In this document: positions 15,333 to 23,107 of the stretch, piece by piece
Position numbering within the stretch: position 1 is the first letter of the stretch
Layout: the number at the start of each line of letters is the position of its first letter
Assembly (NCBI GenBank): GCA_003014445.1
Contig: PYGH01000011.1
Location: forward strand, 1-64,000
DNA from: Fusobacterium naviforme
Lineage (GTDB): Bacteria; Bacillota; Clostridia; Lachnospirales; Lachnospiraceae
Direction of reading: 5' to 3'
DNA: 64,000 bases
Made by a program: the position numbers and the translations under genes
The notes under the pieces: generated by a model
Told to the model about the DNA's origin: nothing
What the model saw: only the letters and a program-made list of their open reading frames with translations
The model's database searches: none

Positions 15333-15859
15333 CCGGGCGAATCATCGACATATCCAGAAGTCTGGACGGGAAGCAGCGGGTCACACTGGAGCTGGACCAG
15401 GATTTCCGGGATCAGTATCTGCAGCTGAAGGACCAGCTTCTGGATGTCGAGATTCAGAAACACAGGGACAAGGCCAGCAGAAATGCCAGAGGCTATCTAC
15501 ATGTGTTGATAAATAAGATTGCCAGGGCAAAGGGCGTCTCAGAGTCAGAGGTAAAGCGTGACCTTGTTCTGGAATACGGAGCCTTGGCCAAAGACGATGA
15601 CGGCCAGAACATCGGCTTCAAACTCCCGGCCAAGACCAATGTAGACAAGCTCTGGAGATATACGAAGTGCTTCAACAGCAGGTGGGAAAACGGCACGCTC
15701 TTCAATTTCTACCTCGTCTACAAGGAAACGAAGCACTACGACTCGAAGGAAATGGCGGACCTGATCGACGGTGCGATCTGGGAGGCCAGGCAGTTAGGCA
15801 TAGAAACAGACCCTCCGGAAGTTCTGGAGCGGTACAGAAAGGAATGGAGCAGATTATGA
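15329..15859 (+). CDS. Conserved phage recombination/replication protein (NinB-like)
   Basis: The 176-residue protein (start ATG 15329, ATGA overlap) has the layout of a widespread phage family: ARGYLHVLINKIARAKGVSESEVKRDLV, then KHYDSKEMADLIDGAIWEARQLGIETDPPEVLERYRKEW. This resembles NinB-type proteins, which act in phage recombination. The assignment is by pattern and neighbours only. It lies between the nuclease and SSB. Confidence 0.55.
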   Translation: MTGRIIDISRSLDGKQRVTLELDQDFRDQYLQLKDQLLDVEIQKHRDKASRNARGYLHVLINKIARAKGVSESEVKRDLVLEYGALAKDDDGQNIGFKLPAKTNVDKLWRYTKCFNSRWENGTLFNFYLVYKETKHYDSKEMADLIDGAIWEARQLGIETDPPEVLERYRKEWSRL

Positions 15860-16086
15860 ACAAAAACACGAACGACCTCGATATCCAAATCGAAGTAAGG
15901 ACTATCGAAATCCCGGTCAGCGAATATCGGGAACTGATCGGTAAGGCATCCAAGATTGATGTGGTGATCAGATTCGCTGCGAACAATGACAGTTATGATA
16001 CCAGAATCTTCTTCAAGAATGTGTTTGCAGAGGAAATCCAGGCAGAGGCAGCCAGGTTGCATGTCAAGGAGGATCTGAATGAATAA
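15856..16086 (+). CDS. Hypothetical protein, 76 aa
   Basis: It starts at an ATGA overlap with the preceding gene and ends inside the first codons of ssb. It has a beta-rich N-terminal half (IQIEVRTIEIPVSEYRELIG) and a helical acidic C-terminus. No family is recognised. Its position just before ssb suggests a replication accessory role (inference). Confidence 0.55.
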   Translation: MNKNTNDLDIQIEVRTIEIPVSEYRELIGKASKIDVVIRFAANNDSYDTRIFFKNVFAEEIQAEAARLHVKEDLNE

Positions 16087-16738
16087 GGTCATCTTGATGG
16101 GCAGGCTTACAGATGAGCCTGATGTCCGATATTCCCAGGGCAACCAGCCTCTTTGCATCGCCCGGTACACTCTCGCGGTCGATGAAGCGAGGGCGAATCA
16201 GGATGGGACACGCGACACGAACTTTATCCGGTGCGTCGCTTTTGGAAGATCCGGTGAATTCGCAGAGCGGTACATGCACAAGGGCCGCCGATACCTTGTA
16301 GAAGGCCGCTGGAAGACAGGGAGCTACACCAATCAGCAGAATCAGAAGGTCTACACGAACGAATGCTATGTCGACCATCAGGAATTTGCTGATTCTAAGG
16401 AGGACAACGGCGGAGGTCAGCAGTCCGGATACGGCGGATATGGTCAGCAGGGCTACGGAGCGCCTCAGAATGGCGGTTATTACGGCGGAGGCTATGGCCA
16501 ATATGGTCCGAGCTCTGGAGGTGGCTACACGGGCGCTCAGGCGCCATCAGGGCAGCCTCAGCAGAACCGTGGGTATCAGAACGGCGGTTATCAGCAGCCA
16601 CAGGCAGCTCCCTCGCCACAGGAACGATATAACCAGCAGGAACTTCCACTCTATCAGAATCAGCAGGCCGCACCTGTTGGAGAAGGCTTCATGCAGATCC
16701 CGGACAGCGTAGATGATGAGGGATTGCCATTCAACTAA
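16079..16738 (+). CDS. ssb: Single-stranded DNA-binding protein
   Basis: SSB coats single-stranded DNA during phage replication and recombination. The OB-fold is in residues 1-107 (MNKVILMGRLTDEPDVRY, FIRCVAFGRSGEFAERY, KGRRYLVEGRWKTGSY). A long Gly/Gln/Tyr-rich linker follows (about 110-200), then an acidic tip (DDEGLPFN) that varies from the usual DDDIPF by having an extra C-terminal Asn. That tip normally recruits partner enzymes. The length (219 aa) is above average because of the linker. Confidence 0.95.
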   Translation: MNKVILMGRLTDEPDVRYSQGNQPLCIARYTLAVDEARANQDGTRDTNFIRCVAFGRSGEFAERYMHKGRRYLVEGRWKTGSYTNQQNQKVYTNECYVDHQEFADSKEDNGGGQQSGYGGYGQQGYGAPQNGGYYGGGYGQYGPSSGGGYTGAQAPSGQPQQNRGYQNGGYQQPQAAPSPQERYNQQELPLYQNQQAAPVGEGFMQIPDSVDDEGLPFN

Positions 16739-16750
16739 AGGAGGCAGGGT

Positions 16751-17524
16751 ATGCCGAACAGAATCATAAAGGAGTCTATACGCACCAGCAAGAGTGTGAA
16801 CAGTATGACAGACTTCCAGTTTCGGCTTTGGACCTACCTGATTACTTATGTGGATGATTTCGGACGAGGAAGTGCGGATCCTGAGATTATTAAGGGCTTT
16901 GTATTTCCAAAGCGGGCAAGCGTGACTGAAAAGACGATCGAGAAGACTCTGCAGGAGTTGGCGACCATGGGCTCTCTGATCCTCTACAAGGTAGACGGAG
17001 ATGCGTACCTGTGTTTTCCAAACTGGGAGGCTCATCAAACAGTCAGGAACAAAAAAAGTAAGTTCCCTGCCCCGTCGGAAGGCTTTTGCGAACAAGTTGC
17101 GGACACTTGCAAGCAAATGTATGCAAATGCGCCCGTAATCCAATCCAATCCGAATCCTAATCCGAATCCAAATACGAATCCGAATCCTGAAATTGCACAG
17201 AGCCAGTCCGCTGACTCTGTGCCACCGGTCATCGAGCTTCCGCTGAATGATGGGTCACTTTATCCGGTGACCAAGGAGCAGTGCCAGGAATGGGCGGGCC
17301 TGTACCCTGCTGTCGACGTGATACAGCAGCTGCGGAATATGCTTGGGTGGCTGAACAGTAATCCGAGTAGGAGAAAAACCAAAGCAGGTATAAAGCGTTT
17401 CGTGAACTCCTGGCTTTCAAAGGAGCAGGATAAATACCATCCTGGTCCGGCAGGGAATAATCAGCAGAGAGGTGGGGCAACGTTCATGGACATGTGGCGC
17501 GACGAGTACGGAGGTGGCTCATGA
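16751..17524 (+). CDS. Phage replisome organiser (origin-binding protein)
   Basis: A 257-residue initiator. The N-terminal winged helix resembles phage replisome organisers (MPNRIIKESIRTSKSVN, FRLWTYLITYVDDFGRG, DGDAYLCFPNWEAHQTVRNKKSKFP). A low-complexity linker of Asn-Pro repeats follows (about 128-146). The C-terminal helical domain (about 170-240, EWAGLYPAVDVIQQLRNMLGW, KAGIKRFVNSWL) probably contacts the helicase loader. The linker-coding DNA forms a direct-repeat array that may be the origin. The next gene is the loader. Confidence 0.8.
   Translation: MPNRIIKESIRTSKSVNSMTDFQFRLWTYLITYVDDFGRGSADPEIIKGFVFPKRASVTEKTIEKTLQELATMGSLILYKVDGDAYLCFPNWEAHQTVRNKKSKFPAPSEGFCEQVADTCKQMYANAPVIQSNPNPNPNPNTNPNPEIAQSQSADSVPPVIELPLNDGSLYPVTKEQCQEWAGLYPAVDVIQQLRNMLGWLNSNPSRRKTKAGIKRFVNSWLSKEQDKYHPGPAGNNQQRGGATFMDMWRDEYGGGS
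17137..17188 (+). repeat. Iteron-like AATCCN repeats, candidate phage origin
   Basis: Eight or nine short direct repeats of AATCC(G/T/A) or AATACG, mostly 6 bp apart, lie inside the replisome organiser gene and encode its Asn-Pro linker. Lambda-type phages place origin iterons inside the initiator gene, so this is a reasonable origin candidate. The repeats could also exist only because of the protein repeat. Confidence 0.4.
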
Positions 17525-18102
17525 CAGAAAAAGAGATATTGCAGGTTTTGGCAACTCTGCAGACAGCATATCCGGGATTTTACAGGGGCATGCAGCAACA
17601 GCAGCTTGCGGACGCAAAACAGCTGTGGATGTATCACTTCGGGAATCATAGCTTTAACACAGTCTGGGCGGCGGTAAACCGGCTAATCGCTACCCGCACG
17701 GAGACATGGCCGCCGACGATCGGGGAAGTAAACGAGGCCATCTACCAGATGCAGAACCCGGATGCGCTCTCTCCTATGGATGCATGGAACCTTGTCAGGA
17801 AGGCTCTCCCCAACTGCGGATATTACAGCATGCGGGAGTATGAAAAACTTCCGGAGCAGGTGAGACGGGCCATCAAACCGGAGCAGATGCGTGAATGGGC
17901 ACTGGATGATCATTTCAACGAAGGGGTAGCCAGCTCGAACTTCATGAAGAACTACCGTGAAATGCAGGCCCGGGAGAAGCAGGACCGAATGATACCTGAT
18001 AACGTGCGTAAGCTGATCAACCAGGTCGCAGACAAAATGAAACTGGAGGAACTCGATGGCGTGGAGACAGTACCCGCCCTTCAAGGGCAAAAGTCAGAAT
18101 AA
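17521..18102 (+). CDS. G39P-like replicative helicase loader
   Basis: The 193-residue protein matches the N-terminal domain of SPP1 G39P-type loaders: EILQVLATLQTAYPGFYRGM, QLWMYHFGNHSFNTVWAAVNRLI, then TWPPTIGEVNEAI. Such proteins load the host DnaB/DnaC helicase at the phage origin together with the organiser. The C-terminal half is helical and charged. No helicase gene follows, so it presumably uses the host helicase. ATG 17521 overlaps the organiser stop. Confidence 0.7.
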   Translation: MTEKEILQVLATLQTAYPGFYRGMQQQQLADAKQLWMYHFGNHSFNTVWAAVNRLIATRTETWPPTIGEVNEAIYQMQNPDALSPMDAWNLVRKALPNCGYYSMREYEKLPEQVRRAIKPEQMREWALDDHFNEGVASSNFMKNYREMQAREKQDRMIPDNVRKLINQVADKMKLEELDGVETVPALQGQKSE

Positions 18103-18460
18103 GTACCGCAACAAGAAGGTGACCTACAACGGGATGGAGTTTGACTCCGGGAAGGAACGGGATCGCTACTTGGAGCTGGAAGTTATGCAGAGGGCCGGCC
18201 AGATCCGGAACCTTCGCAGGCAGGTAAGTTTTGAGCTGATTCCTTACCAGAAGGTACAGGTGCCCATCGTCGGAGGCGGCACCAGATGGCAAACCGAAAA
18301 AGCTGTGAAGTATATTGCCGATTTTGTCTATGAAGACAGATCTACCGGGCACACGATCGTGGAGGACGTCAAGAGTCCGATCACGAGGAAACAGCCTGAG
18401 TACATCATCAAGAGGAAGCTGCTCCTGGAGCGGTACCGGATAGCAATCAAGGAGGTGTAA
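18056..18460 (+). CDS. DUF1064 PD-(D/E)XK-like nuclease
   Basis: A 134-residue protein with the DUF1064 pattern: KYRNKKVTYNGMEFDSGKERDRYLEL, VKYIADFVYED, IVEDVKSPITR, EYIIKRKLLLERY. The E...D...D-x-K arrangement (FDSGKE, ADFVYE, EDVKS) resembles a small endonuclease fold, and DUF1064 proteins are suggested Holliday-junction-type or structure-specific nucleases. It overlaps the loader gene by 47 bp. Confidence 0.7.
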   Translation: MAWRQYPPFKGKSQNKYRNKKVTYNGMEFDSGKERDRYLELEVMQRAGQIRNLRRQVSFELIPYQKVQVPIVGGGTRWQTEKAVKYIADFVYEDRSTGHTIVEDVKSPITRKQPEYIIKRKLLLERYRIAIKEV

Positions 18461-18463
18461 CAG

Positions 18464-18823
18464 ATGAGCACAAAGAAAACTTTTTCAAGGTCGCTGGAGC
18501 TTTCACTGCTGAATGAGTCCCTCGAGGATTTTCGGATGAGCCTGGACGAGACCATCCAGCAGGTGATTCAGAAAATGACCGTGAAAGGGATCGAGGAAGG
18601 CAAAGTGAACGCGGTGCTGAATATACGTCTTTCCAAGGTCGAGGAGCCGAACCTTGACGAGGATGTGTATATCCCGAAGTTCGACCACAAGGTGACGAGC
18701 ACGTACCAGGAGAAAACGGAGATCTCCGGCTCCTTCGGAGGAGCTGATTACGAAGTGGTATCTGCAGACGGTATCTGGCGGATCCGTAACGCCGAGAACG
18801 GCCAGATGTCTATGAACCTGTGA
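18464..18823 (+). CDS. Hypothetical protein, 119 aa
   Basis: A conserved-looking phage early protein. It has an N-terminal helix (LELSLLNESLEDFRMSLDET), then a beta region with NAVLNIRLSKVEEPN and PKFDHKVTSTYQEKTEISG. A similar layout occurs in replication modules of Clostridial phages, but the function is not known to me. The end overlaps the next start. Confidence 0.55.
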   Translation: MSTKKTFSRSLELSLLNESLEDFRMSLDETIQQVIQKMTVKGIEEGKVNAVLNIRLSKVEEPNLDEDVYIPKFDHKVTSTYQEKTEISGSFGGADYEVVSADGIWRIRNAENGQMSMNL

Positions 18824-20469
18824 TGACCATGAATGATTGCGTGCCCTGCGCGAAATGCGGGGGTACGCACCTGGTCAGGAAAGATAACGGGATCGGCCAT
18901 CCATATATCCGCTGTACGGGATGCATCAATTTCTGTCTCCCCTCCCCGACATTCGATATGGCAGTTAGGGAATGGAACCGTATGAATGGCCGCATCCTCC
19001 AGGAAAGTATGAAAGGATCAGAAACTATGACAGAGGAAAAGAAACTCGTATATCTGCCGGTCGAGCAGCTGGATCCGCACCCGAATAATCCGAGGAAGGA
19101 TCTCGGGGATCTCACGGAGCTGACGGAATCCATCAAGGCGAACGGCGTTTTGCAGAACCTGACGGTCGTATCGAAACCGCGCTCCGAGGGCGGCGGGCAG
19201 TACACCGTCATCATCGGACATCGCAGGCTCGCTGCGGCGAAGCTGGCCGGGCTCGACAACGTGCCTTGTGTGATCATGCAGATGTCGGAAATCGAGCAGA
19301 TCCGTACGATGGCGGTCGAGAATATGCACCGCTCCGATCTCACACCGATCGAACAGGCCGACAGCTTCCAGATGATGCTTGACCTCGGAGATACGGTGCA
19401 GACGATTGCCGACAGCACCGGCTTTTCTGAGACGACGGTAAGAAACCGGTTGAAGCTCCGGGAGTATGACAGGGATAAACTCAAGGCCGCCAGTGCGAGG
19501 GGCGGCACTCTGCAGGACTATCTGGAGTTACAGAAGGTGAAGGATCCGGAGCGCAGGAACAAAGTCCTCGATGCCATTGGAACGGCGGACTTCAGGAACG
19601 AGCTTAAGAGCAACCTTGACGCAGAGCACCGTGAAGAAATGAAAGCTTATTATGTCGGGGAGATGAAGAAGTTCGCGAAGAAGTTCCTGAAGAAGGAAAA
19701 CACCTACAATGGCAACTGGGATACCGTAAAGACCTACAGGCTCTCAGATGATCAGCAGGAGGTCGAAGTTCCGAAAGATGCAGACAATGTCGAGTATTTC
19801 TACACGGATGACGGGACCTGGGCAGTCAGCCTCTATAAGCGCAAGGTCAAAGAGAAGGCCAAGCGCGAAAAGAAGTCCCCTGAGCAGCTGGCCTATGAAC
19901 ACTGGTTCAAAGAGATCACTGAGAAGCTGGAGGACACGGCGAAGCGGCATAAGAAGCTGAGGCTCGACTTTGTGAAGGATCTCTCCGAAGGATCCCTCAT
20001 CAAGAAGAAGCCGCTGGCCGAGATCGTCACGGACTGCGGCATGCTTCTTTCGGGATATATCAGAGCTGAGACGGACAAATACTGGCTCGTGGATTTCGTA
20101 AAGAAATTTTATGGATTCGAGAAGGGCGCCTATGAATGCAAAACCGGCGGTGATGACGGTGCCGCTCTCCTTGAAGAGTATGCAGCCACGCTCCGGAAGG
20201 AGCCGACTAAGCTCCTCCTGGTCTGCACGATCGGTAGTTATGAAGGTCACAACGCATATATCCCGTTCTGGGCCAAGAATTATCAGTCCAGATTTGACAG
20301 CTACAAAGATAATGAGCCGAGATACATCGAGGCGCTGAAGGCTGAATATGCCCTGCTTGAAAAGCTCGGCTATGAAATTTCCGAGGAAGAAGCAAAAACC
20401 ATGAACGGAGAATTTCTGAAGGAACTGTTGGCCACCGCACCGGAAATGCCGGAAGGAGACGAAAAATGA
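18823..20469 (+). CDS. ParB-like nuclease-domain protein with Lar-like zinc ribbon
   Basis: The 548-residue frame begins with a short zinc-ribbon block (CAKCGGTHLVRKDN, IRCTGCINFC, FDMAVREWNRMNG) like restriction-alleviation (Lar-type) proteins. It continues into a ParB domain: LPVEQLDPHPNNPRKDLGDL, then GHRRLAAAKLAG and ENMHRSDLTPIEQA, plus a helix-turn-helix (QTIADSTGFSETTVRNRLKL). A long charged helical C-terminus follows. A second in-frame start (ATG 19027, after AAAGGA) would give the ParB protein alone. ParB-like proteins bind DNA and use or hydrolyse CTP, and their phage role varies. Confidence 0.75.
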   Translation: MTMNDCVPCAKCGGTHLVRKDNGIGHPYIRCTGCINFCLPSPTFDMAVREWNRMNGRILQESMKGSETMTEEKKLVYLPVEQLDPHPNNPRKDLGDLTELTESIKANGVLQNLTVVSKPRSEGGGQYTVIIGHRRLAAAKLAGLDNVPCVIMQMSEIEQIRTMAVENMHRSDLTPIEQADSFQMMLDLGDTVQTIADSTGFSETTVRNRLKLREYDRDKLKAASARGGTLQDYLELQKVKDPERRNKVLDAIGTADFRNELKSNLDAEHREEMKAYYVGEMKKFAKKFLKKENTYNGNWDTVKTYRLSDDQQEVEVPKDADNVEYFYTDDGTWAVSLYKRKVKEKAKREKKSPEQLAYEHWFKEITEKLEDTAKRHKKLRLDFVKDLSEGSLIKKKPLAEIVTDCGMLLSGYIRAETDKYWLVDFVKKFYGFEKGAYECKTGGDDGAALLEEYAATLRKEPTKLLLVCTIGSYEGHNAYIPFWAKNYQSRFDSYKDNEPRYIEALKAEYALLEKLGYEISEEEAKTMNGEFLKELLATAPEMPEGDEK

Positions 20470-21179
20470 GAAGCAGATATGGATGCCTTACGTACCTGTT
20501 AGCGCTGTTTTTATTCTGGACCGCTGTGATCATGGGGGTTTGGTCTGTAATGTCCTTCATGAGTCTCAGAAGTGAGACGGCGACGCCTCCCATTACAGAA
20601 ACCACTGCCGTAGCTATAGCCTCGGAGTCCCCGGTAATCATCATAACGACCGATAATCCTCAGAAGGATGCCATAGAGATTCCCGAAGGGCCGCCGATCG
20701 ACCTGATCAGCGAGGCCCTGGACGCAGCGGACGCTCTGGATGACTGCCCGTACAATGATGCAGTGCCACTTGACAGAGATCTGCAGAAATATATCTGGGA
20801 GAAATGCAAGGGCGCCACGCCTGACTATAAGAACCTGTACAGCTTCATAATCGGTCTGATCGACCAGGAAAGCACTTTCAATCCTCGGGCAGTATCCAAG
20901 ACAAACGACTACGGCCTGTGCCAGACCAATAAGAAATGGGTATTCCCGGATGTGAAAAAGGAATTCGGGCTGTCTGATATAACGGACTGCTTCGATCCTT
21001 ACATCTCGGTGGACTGTTGCTTCTACGAGCTGACAAAGAAGTTGGACAGCTACGGGGTATCGGAACGGCTGTATTACTACTACAACACCGGAAAGACGAG
21101 TGGGTCGTATAACAGTAACAGCCGAAAAATGGTAAAGAAGTGGCAGAAGTGGGACGCTGTCATATGGGGGACGCAATAA
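20466..21179 (+). CDS. Membrane-anchored lytic transglycosylase
   Basis: The 237-residue protein has an N-terminal transmembrane anchor (about 8-28, LTYLLALFLFWTAVIMGVWSV) and a Thr/Pro linker. An SLT-like domain follows: FIIGLIDQESTFNPRAVSKTNDYGLCQTN, with the catalytic Glu at about 135, and later LYYYYNTG. It should cleave peptidoglycan outside the membrane. It lies in the early operon, far from the endolysin. This is unusual and suggests a role other than lysis, such as envelope remodelling or superinfection exclusion (inference). Confidence 0.75.
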   Translation: MRSRYGCLTYLLALFLFWTAVIMGVWSVMSFMSLRSETATPPITETTAVAIASESPVIIITTDNPQKDAIEIPEGPPIDLISEALDAADALDDCPYNDAVPLDRDLQKYIWEKCKGATPDYKNLYSFIIGLIDQESTFNPRAVSKTNDYGLCQTNKKWVFPDVKKEFGLSDITDCFDPYISVDCCFYELTKKLDSYGVSERLYYYYNTGKTSGSYNSNSRKMVKKWQKWDAVIWGTQ

Positions 21180-21370
21180 TGGAAGCAGAAAAAGCTTACA
21201 CCAAGAAGGAAATCGAGGAAATCATGCACAAAGCGTTCTTAAACCTCATTGAAGAGGCGGAGGAATGGGGGAACGGCCAGGAAGCCACGTTCTACCACTA
21301 CGCTACCGGAGCCTCGGCGATGATCTACCACATCAGCAAAGTATTGGAGGACTACGATGAAAGGGAATAA
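21179..21370 (+). CDS. Small hypothetical protein, 63 aa
   Basis: A helical, acidic protein (KKEIEEIMHKAFLNLIEEAEEW) starting in a TAATG overlap with the transglycosylase stop and overlapping the next gene by 14 bp. It has no recognised domain. Confidence 0.5.
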   Translation: MEAEKAYTKKEIEEIMHKAFLNLIEEAEEWGNGQEATFYHYATGASAMIYHISKVLEDYDERE

Positions 21371-21692
21371 TTTCCAGTGTAAGGCCTGCGGGGCGAGCCT
21401 GTGCTTCATCCCCACCCCGGCAGGAAGGATGATGCCGTGTGACAGCAAAATGCATTACGGAAGGTTCTCCGGCACAGATACGCTGGTGAACCGAATGGGT
21501 GAGGTCGTGAAATGCACCATCGATGACTCTCTCAGGGACGATACGGCCGAGGTAACGGGCTGGATGCCGCACTGGGCTACCTGCAAGAATGCGGGTGAGA
21601 TGCGGAAACACGCAAAACCGCAGCTCAGGAAGCGGAAGCCACAGGCTAAACCTGCAACCAATGGACAAAAGAGCATATTCGAGATGAGATAG
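21357..21692 (+). CDS. Zinc-ribbon hypothetical protein, 111 aa
   Basis: It begins FQCKACGASLCFIPTPAGRMMPCD, a Cys-rich element typical of small phage zinc-binding proteins. The C-terminal part is basic (KPQLRKRKPQAKP), consistent with nucleic-acid binding. The start has GGAGG 6 nt upstream. The role is unknown. Confidence 0.6.
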   Translation: MKGNNFQCKACGASLCFIPTPAGRMMPCDSKMHYGRFSGTDTLVNRMGEVVKCTIDDSLRDDTAEVTGWMPHWATCKNAGEMRKHAKPQLRKRKPQAKPATNGQKSIFEMR

Positions 21693-21696
21693 CGAG

Positions 21697-22113
21697 ATGA
21701 CATTAACGGAACTAGAAGCGTACAGAATACTGAAAATCAGGCACCAAGATGCCATACAGATGATCGAGGAGCTGAGGGGTCGGGCCAAACCTGGCTCCCC
21801 CGCCCTCGACGGCATGCCCCACGGGTCAGGCGTCAACGACAAGGTGGGGACACTCGCCATAATGATCGCCGATCTGGAGGCGAAGCTGCCAATGTACGAG
21901 CGCCAGATTCTTAAGGACCACGACCAGGTCGAATACTTCATCGGCAGCATTGATGACGATCTGACCCGGATGATCTTTCGCCTTAGGTTCCAGGCAGGCA
22001 AAAGCTGGAAGGAAGTTGCTGGAATCCTCGGACAGTATCAGACTGAGGCCAGTGTCAAATCTCGATGCTACCGGTATCTCAACCTTGATGATAACGGCAA
22101 TATGAAAGACTGA
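21697..22113 (+). CDS. Sigma-like late transcription regulator
   Basis: The 138-residue protein looks like the ArpU/RinA/DUF1492-type activators of Gram-positive phages. It has a coiled N-terminus (LTELEAYRILKIRHQDAIQMIEEL) and a region resembling sigma-70 region 4 (LTRMIFRLRFQAGKSWKEVAGILG, then SVKSRCYRYL). Such proteins switch on packaging and structural genes, and it lies near the end of the early operon. Direct evidence for its target promoter is lacking. Confidence 0.6.
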   Translation: MTLTELEAYRILKIRHQDAIQMIEELRGRAKPGSPALDGMPHGSGVNDKVGTLAIMIADLEAKLPMYERQILKDHDQVEYFIGSIDDDLTRMIFRLRFQAGKSWKEVAGILGQYQTEASVKSRCYRYLNLDDNGNMKD

Positions 22114-22124
22114 AAGGAGCGAGA

Positions 22125-22538
22125 ATGAAAATTAAACTGGATCAGAATGCATATCTTCCGGAAAGGGCACATCCTACAGATGCGGGGCTTGATATCAAGT
22201 CGCCTGAATCGCACATTGTTCCTGCCGGCGGGAGTGCCGTCATTCATACGGGAGTAAACATCCAGCTCCCGGAAAACACGGCAGGCCTGTTTGTGTCAAA
22301 AAGCGGGTTGAATATAAAGCATGGCATCACATCCACAGGCCTTATCGATGAGGGTTATACAGGAGAAATCATAGTGAAGCTGTATAACCATACCGATGAA
22401 GCTTTTTTTGTCGGAAAAGGCTATAAGGTAAGTCAGCTCGTCGTTATACCTGTGCTCTACGAGCAGGTCGAGGTTGTTGATAGTCTCGATGGCGGGACCG
22501 AGCGTGGAGACAACGGGTTCGGCAGCACCGGGAGATAA
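22125..22538 (+). CDS. dut: dUTPase
   Basis: This enzyme hydrolyses dUTP to dUMP and keeps uracil out of DNA. The 137-residue trimeric-type protein shows all five motifs: TDAGLDIKSPE (I), SKSGLNIKHGI (II-like), GLIDEGYTGEIIVKLYN (III), GYKVSQLVVIPV (IV), and ERGDNGFGSTGR (V). The length is normal. In some phages dUTPases also act as signalling proteins, which cannot be judged here. Confidence 0.92.
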   Translation: MKIKLDQNAYLPERAHPTDAGLDIKSPESHIVPAGGSAVIHTGVNIQLPENTAGLFVSKSGLNIKHGITSTGLIDEGYTGEIIVKLYNHTDEAFFVGKGYKVSQLVVIPVLYEQVEVVDSLDGGTERGDNGFGSTGR

Positions 22539-22561
22539 TGCTATGAAGAAAGGAACATCGG

Positions 22562-22849
22562 ATGGGAGGCATAGGCATGAGCTATGGGAGAGAAATCGCT
22601 GCAGAAATGATGATAGAGCAGGAAACCGCCTATAATCAACACATGAACAGGTTGATGAAAAGCCTCTGGACCATGGAGGATGGGACGATTATCAGCGTGC
22701 GCGACATGGATACCGGTCACATCGGGAACTGTATCCGGATGCTGAAAAACCGTGAAGACGACCTGGCAGATATGTGGATCAGGCGGTTCCGGGACGAACT
22801 GGAGGAAAGGCACAGGTCACTGAATTTCAACTTTACGCTTTGCTCCTGA
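22562..22849 (+). CDS. Hypothetical protein, 90-95 aa
   Basis: A helical protein containing AAEMMIEQETAYNQHMNRL and a C-terminal WIRRFRDELEERHRSLNF. Two starts are possible, ATG 22562 (AAAGGA upstream) and ATG 22577 (GGGAGG upstream). It is the last gene before a tandem repeat and a terminator, closing the early operon. It has no family match. Confidence 0.5.
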   Translation: MGGIGMSYGREIAAEMMIEQETAYNQHMNRLMKSLWTMEDGTIISVRDMDTGHIGNCIRMLKNREDDLADMWIRRFRDELEERHRSLNFNFTLCS

Positions 22850-22850
22850 G

Positions 22851-22920
22851 TGATTCGTCCTGATACGTCCTGCTTTGTCGTGCTTCGCCGTGATTCATCG
22901 TGATGCGTGCAGATTCGTGA
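22851..22920 (+). repeat. Seven tandem 10-bp repeats, consensus TGATTCGTCG
   Basis: Seven exact-length decamers follow each other without gaps: TGATTCGTCC, TGATACGTCC, TGCTTTGTCG, TGCTTCGCCG, TGATTCATCG, TGATGCGTGC, AGATTCGTGA. They lie between the end of the early operon and a terminator, outside any gene. Ten-base spacing puts each unit on the same DNA face, which suits a cooperative protein-binding array. Confidence 0.75.
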
Positions 22921-22962
22921 AAAGTGTGATTTACTGTAGACTGTAAAATCTTAACAAAGCCA

Positions 22963-22995
22963 AGCGGTGCCCATACCGGGTGCCGCTATTTTTAT
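22963..22995 (+). terminator. Early-operon terminator
   Basis: AGCGGTGCCC pairs with GGGTGCCGCT (two G-U pairs) around a 5-nt loop, followed by ATTTTTAT. It separates the early operon from the accessory block that begins with the membrane protein. Confidence 0.75.
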
Positions 22996-23107
22996 GCGAA
23001 AGGAGGAATTCGTACATCGGCTGCAGTGATGCTCCGCATTGCAGCGACCTGGGCTGGCATCGGTTCGCCAACGGTGTGGGCGCCAGCGGAAAGAAAAGGA
23101 GTATAAC

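Noticed and set aside
22851-22920. CRISPR array
   Set aside because: The units are 10 bp with no spacers and no cas genes are present; it is a simple tandem repeat.
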